The notes under the pieces: model-generated
Told to the model about the DNA's origin: nothing
The model's database searches: none
Seen by the model: the letters and a program-made list of their open reading frames with translations, nothing else
Assembly (NCBI GenBank): GCA_046328225.1
Contig: JAXLWZ010000009.1
Coordinates: 78,106-142,105, forward strand
DNA from: Amarobacillus sp046328225
GTDB taxonomy: Bacteria; Chloroflexota; Dehalococcoidia; Tepidiformales; Tepidiformaceae
Length of the DNA stretch: 64,000 nucleotides
Direction of reading: 5' to 3'
In this document: positions 1 to 8,801 of the stretch, in pieces
How the letters are laid out: the number at the start of each line of letters is the position of its first letter
How positions within the stretch are numbered: the stretch's first letter is position 1
Position numbers and translations under genes: made by a program

Positions 1-1511
1 CCCGAACGGTACATGCCGGTGGTGATGACGCGCCGTGTCTCCGGCAGCGAGCGCACCGGCCGCGGCGCCTGCTTGCCGGCGTCTCGGCCCTGTACGCGCG
101 CGAATGCCGGAAGCTCGAGGAGCGACTGTTCCATGGTGTCGACGGTCTCCCGCCACGCCCGGGGACGGAACCTCTTGCGGACTGCGTTCGTTCGCGCTCC
201 GAGCATCTCCGGGGAGGCGATCAGCTCGCGCAGGGCGGCCACGTAGCCCGTGAGGTCCTCCGGGTCGTGATACCCGCAGAGCGCGCCCCCGGCCTCGGGG
301 ACGGAGGTCGCGTTCGAGGCGAGGCAGTACTTCCCCGCGGCCATGCTCTCGCGGACCGGGAGCCCCCAGCCCTCGTACCGGCTCGGGTAAAGCGTGAACA
401 GACAGCGCTGGCGCAGCGATTCGACCGCGGCCTCGGAGGCGTCGGGGAGGATGCGCACCTTGCCCTGCAGCTCTGGCCGTGTGGCCGCCGCGCCCACGCT
501 TTCGAAGGCGTCCGATTTCGCCCCCGCGAGCACCAGCAGCGGCACGCGCTCGGGCCCCAGCTCGCTCAGCAGCGCTTCCCAGGCGTGGACCGCGAGGAGC
601 TGGTTCTTTCGCCGTTCAAACGCCGAAACGAGCAGCACGAACGGCTCGCTCCCGGGGTCCCCGGCGATGTCGCCGGCCGCCGCCGCGGGCTGCGGTGCGG
701 GGTCCCCCAGGTACACGACCGAGGCGCGCGGCGTGCGGGCCCCGGTCGATGCGCAGTAGTCGATGAAGTCGCGCCGGGAGAACTCGGAGATGGTCCAGAC
801 GTGACTTGCCGCCTCCGCGAGCCGCCGCAGGTTGGACGTGTAGTCGCCACTCTCATAGCCCGGCAGCCGCACCGGGATGATGTCGTACACGAGGGGCACC
901 CACTCGACGCCCCGGCCGCGAAGGGCGCGGACTTCGGCCATATAGCCGGGCTGGAACCAGGTCAGACCCAGCGTCACCAGTGCATCGCCGCCACGGATGC
1001 CGGCCGGCCGCGGCCGTGGATTCGCCCCGCCGGGCGCGATGCCCGCGTGGAGCCGTTCGGCCATGTCCTTCGCGACCTCGTTCGGCACCGTCACGAACCC
1101 CCGGAAGCGGTCGAAGCGAACGAACGCCACCGATGGCAGCGCGCTGGCTGTCGCGAGTTCGCGCACCACCGAGGCGACCGTCCGCTGCACACCCGGGGGG
1201 AAGGGGCGGTCCCATTCGGCGAGGTTCGTGATGTCGAACCACGCGCGGGGGACGCCTGTGCCGCCACCACGCCGCCGCTGCCGTGCGGCGCGCCGCCACG
1301 CCGCCGCGACCATGCCGGTGGCCCATCGGCCCTCTTTCACAACTCTCAAGGGAGTGGTCAGCCGCCAGCTGAGCGAGTGCTCCATCCAATCGAGACGCTG
1401 CCGCAGCTGGTCCCGCTCCGCCTCGGCGGCCAGCAGCTTCAGCCGCAGCTCGGACGCGGTCGCGGCGCTATCCGAGCCCGGCCGCCCTGGGGTGTTCGAA
1501 TTGGTCGCCAT
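1..1511 (-). CDS. glycosyltransferase, GT4-like (3' end outside window)
   Basis: The reading frame opens at ATG 1511 (reverse strand) and stays open to the left edge, giving at least 503 residues; the C-terminus is missing. Residues about 17-45 form a short charged helical or coiled-coil stretch followed by SWRLTTPLR, a motif common at the N-terminus of O-antigen and exopolysaccharide glycosyltransferases. The rest resembles a GT-B enzyme: the segments FVLLVSAFERRKN, ERVPLLVLAGAKSD, and LFTLYPSRYEGWGLPVRESMA (quoted in part) match the donor-binding C-terminal Rossmann domain of the GT4 family, with the E-x7-E-like EGWGLPVRE motif. Likely role: cytoplasmic transfer of an NDP-sugar to a growing surface glycan. 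GGAG lies about 9 nt before the ATG. Its substrate cannot be told from sequence. Confidence 0.85.
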   Translation of the reverse strand, partial: MATNSNTPGRPGSDSAATASELRLKLLAAEAERDQLRQRLDWMEHSLSWRLTTPLRVVKEGRWATGMVAAAWRRAARQRRRGGGTGVPRAWFDITNLAEWDRPFPPGVQRTVASVVRELATASALPSVAFVRFDRFRGFVTVPNEVAKDMAERLHAGIAPGGANPRPRPAGIRGGDALVTLGLTWFQPGYMAEVRALRGRGVEWVPLVYDIIPVRLPGYESGDYTSNLRRLAEAASHVWTISEFSRRDFIDYCASTGARTPRASVVYLGDPAPQPAAAAGDIAGDPGSEPFVLLVSAFERRKNQLLAVHAWEALLSELGPERVPLLVLAGAKSDAFESVGAAATRPELQGKVRILPDASEAAVESLRQRCLFTLYPSRYEGWGLPVRESMAAGKYCLASNATSVPEAGGALCGYHDPEDLTGYVAALRELIASPEMLGARTNAVRKRFRPRAWRETVDTMEQSLLELPAFARVQGRDAGKQAPRPVRSLPETRRVITTGMYRS

Positions 1512-1687
1512 GGGTCAGCTCTCCGGCAGGCGTTCGCGGGCCTGTGGGCGATGGCCGTACGGCGATGGTACGACGCCCGCCCGCCCACGGCCACGACGAC
1601 CGTAAATCCTTTGCATAGATGCGCCATACCCGCGGGGCGCGATTTCCTCCGGAGTTCCCGTCTCTTCTCTGGAGTGTCACGAAACCC

Positions 1688-1715
1688 TTGACGTCCCGGT
1701 TGGCTGACGTAACAT
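1688..1715 (+). promoter_or_regulatory. putative promoter of the S8 protease gene
   Basis: TTGACG (1688-1693) and TAACAT (1710-1715) are separated by 16 nt, a fair sigma-70-like match. The implied leader of about 25 nt carries the hairpin CCCGCC-GT-GGCGGG (1720-1733) and no clear Shine-Dalgarno before ATG 1746. Confidence 0.35.
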
Positions 1716-1745
1716 CCGGCCCGCCGTGGCGGGTTTGACCGCCAC

Positions 1746-4553
1746 ATGGAGGCACCGTTGGGCGGGCGCGTTTTCGTTCTTTCCGTGGCTCTTGCCGTTC
1801 TGTTCGCACTGGGCGGGGATGCCCGCAGTGGCGCCGCACAGCCGCCACCATCCAATCCCGGCCCGGACTTCGTGGTGCCCGTGAAGGCGCCGCACCGGCG
1901 ACTCGACACGCAGCTGAACGATGTGCTCGCCGGCACCATCCGCCCGGGCACGGCGCCGGCTCCCATGGGAGGCGCCTACGCCGTCGCGATCCACGTTCGC
2001 CCGGGGGCATCGCTCGCCGCGTGGGTTGCCGCCAGCGGCGGACGGCTCGCGAGCGTCAACGGCGACACCATCGAGGCGGAGATTCCGGCATCGGCCCTTC
2101 TCGGCCTCGCCACGCACCCGGACGTGCTGCGGGTGGAATCGCTCATTCGCCCCCAGGCGGCGGTGACTTCGCAGGGTGTCGCGGTGCACCACGCCGATGT
2201 CGTGCAGACGTCCGGCACGACCGGTGCGGGCGTGAAGGTCGGCATCATCGACGTCGGCTTCGATGGCCTGGTCGCGCTCCAGGGCAGCGAGCTGCCCGCC
2301 ACCATCACGGGGCGCTGCTACACGGGCGTGGGCATCTTCGTGAGCACCCTGGCCTCGTGCGCGGGCGACCCCCACGGGACCGCCGTCGCCGAGACCGTGC
2401 TCGATGTCGCCCCGGGGGTGACCCTCTACATCTCGAACCCGGGCACTCCCGCCGACCTGTACGCCACGACGCAGTGGATGATCAGCCAGGGCGTGCAGGT
2501 CATTAACCACTCCGTCGGCTGGACCTGGAACCTCTCCGCGGGCGACGGCGTTCCCGTGGGCTCGACAAGTCCACTGGCCTCGGTCGATCTCGCGACGGCG
2601 AACGGCATCGTCTGGGTCAACGCCGCCGGGAACGAAGCGGGGCGCACGTGGACGGGCTCCTTCGTCGATGCCGACGCCGACGGCTTCATGGAGTACACGC
2701 CCGGCGTCGAAGTGAACGGCATCACGCTCAACGCCGGCAGCCAGGCGATCATCGAATTGCGCTGGGCCGATTCGTGGTCGGCGGCCGCCCGCGACCTCGA
2801 CCTGTACCTGTTCGACCCGGTTCTGAACACCATCGTGGCGTCGAGCGTGCTTGTGCAGGACGGGAGCCCCGGCGGTATCCCCTATGAGCGCATTGTCTTC
2901 ACTGCACCGGATGCCGGTACCTACCGCATCGTGGTCGACCGCTTCGACGGCGATGAGCCGCCGTTCGTGCAGGTTCACCTTTTCGGCCGCGGCACCCTCG
3001 GCCTCGCCGGCGCTACCTCCAGCATCGGCGTGCCTGCCGACAGTTCGAGCGCCGGGATGCTGACGGTCGGCGCGGCGGCCTGGAATTCGACCAGCACCAT
3101 CGAATCGTTCAGCAGCCAGGGCCCGACGACCGACGGCCGCACCAAGCCCGATATCGTCGGCGCCGACCGCGCGGATACCGTGGCCTACGGCGCGGGCAAC
3201 TTCCCCGGCACGAGCCAGGCTTCGCCGCACGTTGCCGGGCTCGCGGCGCTCGTGCGGCAGGCCCACCCGGGGCTCACGCCGGCGGAAGTCGTCGCCTACC
3301 TCAAGAGCACGGCGCTGCCGCGCGGCACGGTGCCGAACAACACCTGGGGCAGCGGCTTCGCGTGGCTGCCGGTGCAGGCGACCGAGCTCGCGTTCACGAC
3401 CGCACCCGCGGTGGAGAGCACGGGCGTCAGCTTCCCGGTCACCGTCGAGGTCCGCGACCCCTCCCACGCACGCGTGACCGGCGATGACACCACGCAGGTG
3501 ACGCTTTCGCTCGTTGGCGCCGGCAGCTTCGCCTGCGCGGCGAACCCCATCACCGTCTCCGCGGGCACCGGAAGCACGACCTGCACGGTCACCGCTGCCG
3601 GCGGCGCGAGCGGCGTCCACCTCCATGCGACCTCGAGCCCGGTCCTCACGGCCGCGGATTCCACAGCATTCAACGTCGTCGGGACCGCGGCGAAGCTTGG
3701 GTTCACGGTCGCCTCGACCACGGGATCGACCAATGCTCCACTGGCACCGCAGCCCGCCGTCGCCGTCCAGGACGCGCTCGGCCAGACCGTGACCGCGGGT
3801 GGGCCATGGGCGGTCACGCTGACGCACCCCTCCGGCAGCGGCAGCCTCACCTGCACGGCGAATCCCGTGAACACCGCCAGCGGCGTCGCGACGTTCGCCG
3901 GTTGCCAATTCAATACGGCCGGGGCGCATCAGCTCGGCGCGACCAGCCCGGGGCTCACGAGCGCGACCCCCGTCGCCGTCTCCGTCGCGAGCGTGCTCGC
4001 GCCCACGAACCTCGCGGGGAGCGCGATCGCCGGCCCGGGGGTGCACCTCACCTGGACTGATGCCTCGCCATCAGCCACGGTCGCGTTCGCGATCTACCGC
4101 TGGAAGTGGGGCCTGGGGAACCCGGTCGAACTCGTCGGCGTCGTGGCTGCCTCGCAGCTCCTGTTCGACGACCCCGGGCTGATGCCGTCCGTCCTCTACT
4201 ACTATTGGGTGGTCGCGAGCGATGCCAGCGGCGGGGCATGGAGCAGCGCCGTGCAAGTCGTGACGCTCGGGGGCCCGCCATCCGCGCCGTCCGGGCTCGC
4301 CGCCATGGCCACCTCACAGACCGCGGTCCACGTCACCTGGAACGACACGTCGAACAACGAGCTCGGCTTCATCATCTTCCGGGCCACGGGCGCCGGCGGC
4401 TGGGAGCTGGTCGAGTGGCTGCCCGCGGGCACGACCACGTACAACGACACGGGCCGAACGGCGAATACGTTTTACTTCTACTGGGTCTGGTCGTGGGGCT
4501 GGAATGGGTTCTCGGTATCGCCCGACATCAGCCTTGCGCTGACGTACCCATAG
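1746..4553 (+). CDS. secreted S8 (subtilisin-like) serine protease with C-terminal Ig/FnIII-type domains
   Basis: 935 residues with an N-terminal signal peptide (hydrophobic core about 9-22, small residues around 30). The catalytic triad is visible as Asp169 (VGIIDVGF), His210 (DPHGTAV) and Ser490 (GTSQASP), with the oxyanion Asn296 (NAAGNEAG). The H-to-S spacing is long because a beta-rich insert of roughly 130 residues (about 310-430), resembling a PPC domain, sits between Asn296 and Ser490. Residues about 545-750 look like two bacterial Ig-like repeats and 755-935 like two fibronectin type III repeats. No anchor is evident, so it is probably released or cell-wall associated. It likely degrades extracellular protein for nutrition. 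ATG 1746 is chosen because it gives a complete signal peptide; there is no obvious ribosome binding site. Confidence 0.93.
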   Translation: MEAPLGGRVFVLSVALAVLFALGGDARSGAAQPPPSNPGPDFVVPVKAPHRRLDTQLNDVLAGTIRPGTAPAPMGGAYAVAIHVRPGASLAAWVAASGGRLASVNGDTIEAEIPASALLGLATHPDVLRVESLIRPQAAVTSQGVAVHHADVVQTSGTTGAGVKVGIIDVGFDGLVALQGSELPATITGRCYTGVGIFVSTLASCAGDPHGTAVAETVLDVAPGVTLYISNPGTPADLYATTQWMISQGVQVINHSVGWTWNLSAGDGVPVGSTSPLASVDLATANGIVWVNAAGNEAGRTWTGSFVDADADGFMEYTPGVEVNGITLNAGSQAIIELRWADSWSAAARDLDLYLFDPVLNTIVASSVLVQDGSPGGIPYERIVFTAPDAGTYRIVVDRFDGDEPPFVQVHLFGRGTLGLAGATSSIGVPADSSSAGMLTVGAAAWNSTSTIESFSSQGPTTDGRTKPDIVGADRADTVAYGAGNFPGTSQASPHVAGLAALVRQAHPGLTPAEVVAYLKSTALPRGTVPNNTWGSGFAWLPVQATELAFTTAPAVESTGVSFPVTVEVRDPSHARVTGDDTTQVTLSLVGAGSFACAANPITVSAGTGSTTCTVTAAGGASGVHLHATSSPVLTAADSTAFNVVGTAAKLGFTVASTTGSTNAPLAPQPAVAVQDALGQTVTAGGPWAVTLTHPSGSGSLTCTANPVNTASGVATFAGCQFNTAGAHQLGATSPGLTSATPVAVSVASVLAPTNLAGSAIAGPGVHLTWTDASPSATVAFAIYRWKWGLGNPVELVGVVAASQLLFDDPGLMPSVLYYYWVVASDASGGAWSSAVQVVTLGGPPSAPSGLAAMATSQTAVHVTWNDTSNNELGFIIFRATGAGGWELVEWLPAGTTTYNDTGRTANTFYFYWVWSWGWNGFSVSPDISLALTYP

Positions 4554-4602
4554 GGGTGGGAACTACTACCGCGCAAGCGTTCGAAGGCGGAAGCTTACCG
4601 GC

Positions 4603-5919
4603 GTGACGACGACCCAGACGCAAGCCGCTACCGCCGCATCCGTGGACGAACCATGGTTCCGGCGCACCTTCGGCACCGTCATCGAAAACGCGAACTTCCG
4701 CTGGCTCTTCCTCGGCAACCTGATGCAGTTCGGCTCCATGCAGATGCAGCTGGTCGTCCGAAGCTGGCTCGTGTTCCACATCACCGGGTCGTTCGCGGCG
4801 CTGGGCACGATGGCGCTTGCCAATGCCGTGCCGGGCGTCATTCTCGCCCCCGTCGGCGGCGTCCTCGCCGACCGCGCGCCGAAGAAGGTGGTCATCCAGC
4901 TCGCGCAGGGCTACAACGTCATCAACGCGGCAATCCTGGCGTTCCTGGCCGCGGGCGTGTTCGGCTTCGAACTGCACTTCTGGCACCTCTTCCTGAGCTC
5001 GTTCCTCCAGGGCGGCGTGAACTCGATCATGATGCCGTCGCGCCAGTCGATGATTTCCGACCTGGTGCCGCGCGATCGGCTGATGAACGCCATCGGCACC
5101 AACTCCTCCGCGCAGACGACCATGCAGCTCGTGGGGCCCGGCATCGCGGGCTTCATGATCGCCGCGTGGAGCCCCGCCGTGGTCTTCGCGGTAATGGCCG
5201 CGATGTACGGCATCGCCGTGTCGTTCACGGTCCGCCTTCCCACCAAGCCGCAGTACGCCTTCGCGCAGAGCGAGGGCGGCAAGGCCGCGGCTTCGGCCCG
5301 GGCGGCGACCGGCAAACGCGGCGGCGGCTTCAAGGACCTGTTCGATGGCATGAAGTACGTCGGCACGGACCCGACCATCCGCATGCTCGTGCTCGTCAAC
5401 TTCATGATCGTGGTCGTGGCGATGCCTTACACGATGCTCCTCGCGGGTTTCGTGAAGGAGGTGCTCCACAAGGGCGCCTTCGAACAGGGCACCCTCCAGA
5501 GCGTGCAGGGCATCGGCGCGCTGGGCGGATCGGTGCTCGTGGCATCGGCGGCGCCGAAGCGGCGTGGCCGCATGATGATCGCCTGGGGCGTGCTCCTCGG
5601 CGCCGGGGTTCTCGCCTTCGCCATTTCGACGAACTACTACGTGACCCTGCCGATCATGGTGCTCATCGGGGCGGCGCAGGCCGGCCGCATGGCCATCGGA
5701 CAGGTGCTTATCCAGAGCTATTCGGCCGAGGAGTTCCGGGGGCGCGTGCAGTCCGTCTGGTTCATGCAGTTTAGCCTCGTCCAGTTCGGCACGTTTGCCG
5801 TGTCCATCCTCGCCGAGAGTGTGGGACCGCAGCTGGCCATCGGCGGGCTCGCGGCCTTGCTTGTGGTGGCGATGGTGCTGGTCGCGCTCCTCATCCCGAA
5901 GATGCGCGCGCTCGACTAG
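4603..5919 (+). CDS. MFS transporter, EntS-like exporter family
   Basis: 438 residues, about 12 membrane helices, with a soluble N-terminal stretch of about 30 residues. The arrangement (RWLFLGNLMQFGSMQMQ entry helix, PVGGVLADRAPKK loop between helices 2 and 3, PSRQSMISDLVPRD) is typical of the EntS/enterobactin-exporter-like branch of the major facilitator superfamily. These proteins expel small molecules using the proton gradient; the cargo here is unknown. The start is GTG 4603, preceded by a GGCGGAAG purine tract. It sits 49 nt after the protease, same strand, and ends 15 nt from a convergent hydrolase gene without a hairpin between. A second member of the family is encoded at 41761-43035. 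Confidence 0.9.
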   Translation: MTTTQTQAATAASVDEPWFRRTFGTVIENANFRWLFLGNLMQFGSMQMQLVVRSWLVFHITGSFAALGTMALANAVPGVILAPVGGVLADRAPKKVVIQLAQGYNVINAAILAFLAAGVFGFELHFWHLFLSSFLQGGVNSIMMPSRQSMISDLVPRDRLMNAIGTNSSAQTTMQLVGPGIAGFMIAAWSPAVVFAVMAAMYGIAVSFTVRLPTKPQYAFAQSEGGKAAASARAATGKRGGGFKDLFDGMKYVGTDPTIRMLVLVNFMIVVVAMPYTMLLAGFVKEVLHKGAFEQGTLQSVQGIGALGGSVLVASAAPKRRGRMMIAWGVLLGAGVLAFAISTNYYVTLPIMVLIGAAQAGRMAIGQVLIQSYSAEEFRGRVQSVWFMQFSLVQFGTFAVSILAESVGPQLAIGGLAALLVVAMVLVALLIPKMRALD

Positions 5920-5934
5920 CCCGGCGCCCGTCGC

Positions 5935-6816
5935 TCAGTCGTTCCGGAGACGCTCCCGGAGTTCGCGAATGTGCCGCGCGACCAGCGCCGGCGCCTGCAT
6001 CGGGATGAAATGCCCGTACTCCGGTAGGTACACATCCTCGGCGTGCCGGAAGTGCGTGGCCAGGTCCGGCGCGCACGTCGAGGTCGACATCGGCGCCGCC
6101 TGCTCGCCCGGCGCCCGCTCGCGCGCACGAAGGATGCGCACCGGCAGGTCGAGGCTCTCGATGGCGGGATAGGGGTCAGCTTCACCCGCGCCGCCCGAGT
6201 ACAGCAGCGACTCGATCGACGGCGGGCAGGCGAGTTCGTACCTATCGCCGTCGGCCCGCGGCACCAGCCCGAACTCGCAGTAGTCGCGCAGCACGACGGG
6301 GTCCCAGAGCGAGAACGGCTCGCGCCCCACGAGGCGATCGAAGAACTCCTGGGGCGAGGCCCACTGGTTCCGCCGCTTCGCCGACGGGTGCTGACCCTGC
6401 GGCGGCGGCTGGCTGTACCGCTCCCGCGGCGCGACCACCGGGTCGATGAGCAGCAGCGCGGCGAACGAGCCGGGATTGAGGTATGCCCCATTGATGACCG
6501 CGTGCCCGCCCTTCGAATGGCCAACGCCAAGCGCGCCCCGGATGTCCATCTCCTTCGTGACCGCGGCCACGTCCTGCCCGAAGGCGAGCCAGGGGTACGG
6601 CGGCGGCGGCTGCTCGCTCCGGCCGTGCCCGCGCATGTCGATGGCCAGGCAATGAACGCCGGGCAGGCGCTCAGCCACCTGGTCCCAGCAGCGCGCGTGG
6701 AAGCTGGTCGCGTGCGCGAGGAACACGGCCGGGCCCTGGCCGGGCCACTCGGTGACGGCGAAGGTGAGCCCGTTCGCACGGACGCGGTGCTCGATGATGG
6801 TGCGCTCGCCGCTCAT
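5935..6816 (-). CDS. alpha/beta hydrolase
   Basis: 293 residues. The nucleophile elbow is GHSKGG with Ser101; the oxyanion region is FLAHATSFHARCW (about 32-44), and the catalytic His lies in EYGHFIP near the C-terminus. The DMRGHGRS motif (about 60-67) is typical of the epoxide-hydrolase/haloperoxidase-like subfamily. The long cap insert (about 130-200) suggests a hydrophobic small-molecule ester or lactone substrate. ATG 6816 is supported by GAGGAGG a few nt upstream (6822-6828). Upstream in-frame starts would run across the divergent cyclase gene and are rejected. It is transcribed divergently from the cyclase, with about 170 bp between them. Confidence 0.9.
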   Translation of the reverse strand: MSGERTIIEHRVRANGLTFAVTEWPGQGPAVFLAHATSFHARCWDQVAERLPGVHCLAIDMRGHGRSEQPPPPYPWLAFGQDVAAVTKEMDIRGALGVGHSKGGHAVINGAYLNPGSFAALLLIDPVVAPRERYSQPPPQGQHPSAKRRNQWASPQEFFDRLVGREPFSLWDPVVLRDYCEFGLVPRADGDRYELACPPSIESLLYSGGAGEADPYPAIESLDLPVRILRARERAPGEQAAPMSTSTCAPDLATHFRHAEDVYLPEYGHFIPMQAPALVARHIRELRERLRND

Positions 6817-6987
6817 GGGCAGCCTCCTCGCCCGGGGGCAGGCCCGGGACGGCGCATTCTCCCAGCCCGCGCGGGCGCATGCACCATCGCCGACGGCCCT
6901 CGGTCCCTTCGATCGGGTTCCGGTCGCCGTTCCGCCGTCTCGAGGGTTCGCGTAGGGTGCGCGTGAATCCGGGTACGAGGGGCGCGC

Positions 6988-8787
6988 ATGCTGCGCATCA
7001 CCGTCCGCGGCGAGGGCCCCGGCCAGCAGCTGGACCACCTGGCCGGCCCGCTGGAGTTTGGCCGCGGGCCGGTGCGCGAAAGCGTCCCCCGCGTGCAGCT
7101 CGCGGATGCCTATGCCTCGCGCGACCACTTCCGCGTGGAGTTCACCGGCACCGTCCTGCGCGTCATGAACATGAGCCACACCAGCCCGGTGTTCATCGAA
7201 GGCAGCGCGACGCTCGCGCCCGGCGACCATGCCGACGTGGCCCTGCCCGCCACGCTGCGCGCCGGCAACAGCTTCGTGCAGCTCGAATGGCTGGCCGATC
7301 CTGTCGCCGCCGAAGCTCCTGCGGAGCCACCGGCGGAAATCGCGCCCTCGGACGACGCCCCCGGGCCACGCATCGAGGTGGTGGAAGCGCCGGCCGCTGC
7401 AGGCGGGGAGCCGGTTTCGCTGGGCGCGCTCGGCTCCGCGCCGGATGCGGAGAAGCTCGCCCACTGGTTCGAGACCCTGGTCCTCGTGCAGCAGGCGGCG
7501 GCGTCGTCGCGGGCGTTCCTCGATGCCACGGCCGAGGCGGTGGTGAAGCTGGTTGGCCTCGACCGCGGCCTCGTGCTCCTGCGCGATGATGGGCACTGGG
7601 TGCCCCGGGCCGTCTTCCCGCCCGGGCAGCGCCAGTTCAGCTCGACCATCGTCTCGGAGGTCGCCCGCCGCAAGCAGACGGTGTACCGCAACTTCGGCAC
7701 GGAGTCTCTGTCGCTCAGCCTCGTGGGCGTCGATACCGTGGTGGCGGCGCCCATTCTCGATGCCTCCCACGAGGTCGCCGGCGTGGTCTACGGCGCGCGC
7801 GAGCTCAAGCCCGGCTCCGAACCGCCGCGCGTCACCCGGCTGGAGGCGCTCGTCGTGCAGGTGCTGGCGGCCGCCGTGGGTGCGGGGCTCGAACGGCAGC
7901 AGCAGGAAGCGCGTGCGGTTCGCAGCCAGGTCCAGTTCGAGCAGTTCTTCTCGCCCGAGCTGGCCCGCGAGCTCGCCGCCGACGCCTCGCTGCTCGAAGG
8001 CCGCGAGCGCGAGGTCACCCTCCTGTTCACCGACGTCCGCAACTTCTCGCGCATCTCCGAACGGCTGGGCGCCCAGCGGACGTTCGCGATGATGCAGGAC
8101 GTGATGGAACTGCAGAGCCTCCGCATCCGCGAAGAGGACGGCGTCGTCGTGGACTACATCGGCGATGGCCTGCTAGCGATGTGGAACGCGCCCGCCGAGC
8201 AGCCCGACCATCCCGCGCGCGCCTGCCGTGCCGCCGTCGCCTTCCTTTCGGACCTCCCGGCGCTCTCGGAACGCTGGGCCGCCGAGGCCGGCGAGCCGAT
8301 CCGGCTGGGGGCCGCCATCCATACGGGCATCGCGCTCGTTGGCAACACCGGCAGCCGCGTGAAGTTCAAGTACGGGCCGATGGGCTCCGCCGTGAACCTC
8401 GCCAGCAGGCTCGAGAACGCGACGAAGTACCTCGGCGTGAGCCCGCTGATCTCGCGGGCCACCCGCGACCGCCTGCCGGCCGGCTTCGGCACGCGGCGGC
8501 TCGGCGGGTTGCGCGTGCAGGGCTTCGCCGACCCGATCGATGTCTTCGAACTCTTCGCCGGCGAACCCGATGCCCCCTGGCGCGCCCGCCGCGACGAGTT
8601 CGAACGCGCCCTCCAGTGGTTCGAAGCGAGGCAGTGGGCCGACGCCTGCCAGTCCCTGGCGACGCTGCTCAGCCACGGCGGCGAATACGACGTGCCGAGT
8701 CTCCAACTCCTGGCACGCTCGGTGGAGTGCCTGCGCTCGCAGCCCGACACCTTCGACCCCGCGCTGGCGATCGCGAAACAGACCTGA
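6988..8787 (+). CDS. FHA-GAF-class III adenylate/guanylate cyclase
   Basis: 599 residues in three modules: an FHA-like phosphothreonine-binding domain (about 1-100, with a SRDHF core), a GAF sensor domain (about 150-300), and a class III nucleotidyl cyclase catalytic domain (about 335-510). Metal ligands Asp349 (LLFTDVRNFS) and Asp393 (DYIGDG) and transition-state residues Asn470 and Arg474 (VNLASR) are intact, so it should be active. The two residues that usually choose the base are not canonical: Asp389 is in place of the adenine-selecting Lys and Gly463 in place of Asp/Thr. It therefore cannot be called ATP- or GTP-specific from sequence. GAGGGG precedes the ATG. It is followed 14 nt later by the PPK2 gene, probably in one transcript. 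An FHA domain near a Ser/Thr kinase (14799-16787) suggests phosphorylation-dependent control. Confidence 0.92.
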   Translation: MLRITVRGEGPGQQLDHLAGPLEFGRGPVRESVPRVQLADAYASRDHFRVEFTGTVLRVMNMSHTSPVFIEGSATLAPGDHADVALPATLRAGNSFVQLEWLADPVAAEAPAEPPAEIAPSDDAPGPRIEVVEAPAAAGGEPVSLGALGSAPDAEKLAHWFETLVLVQQAAASSRAFLDATAEAVVKLVGLDRGLVLLRDDGHWVPRAVFPPGQRQFSSTIVSEVARRKQTVYRNFGTESLSLSLVGVDTVVAAPILDASHEVAGVVYGARELKPGSEPPRVTRLEALVVQVLAAAVGAGLERQQQEARAVRSQVQFEQFFSPELARELAADASLLEGREREVTLLFTDVRNFSRISERLGAQRTFAMMQDVMELQSLRIREEDGVVVDYIGDGLLAMWNAPAEQPDHPARACRAAVAFLSDLPALSERWAAEAGEPIRLGAAIHTGIALVGNTGSRVKFKYGPMGSAVNLASRLENATKYLGVSPLISRATRDRLPAGFGTRRLGGLRVQGFADPIDVFELFAGEPDAPWRARRDEFERALQWFEARQWADACQSLATLLSHGGEYDVPSLQLLARSVECLRSQPDTFDPALAIAKQT

Positions 8788-8801
8788 ACCGGGAGGACGC
8801 G

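Noticed and set aside
267..1691. 474-residue forward ORF at the left edge
   Set aside because: It is Arg/Pro/Gly-rich shadow sequence; the reverse strand encodes a clear glycosyltransferase over the same bases.
1677..4046. 789-residue reverse ORF over the protease gene
   Set aside because: Shadow of the S8 protease gene: no domain, Arg/Gly/Asp/His-biased composition.
6817..7770. N-terminal extension of the alpha/beta hydrolase to 611 residues
   Set aside because: The extension is antisense to the FHA-GAF part of the cyclase gene, lacks family similarity, and a good Shine-Dalgarno marks ATG 6816.
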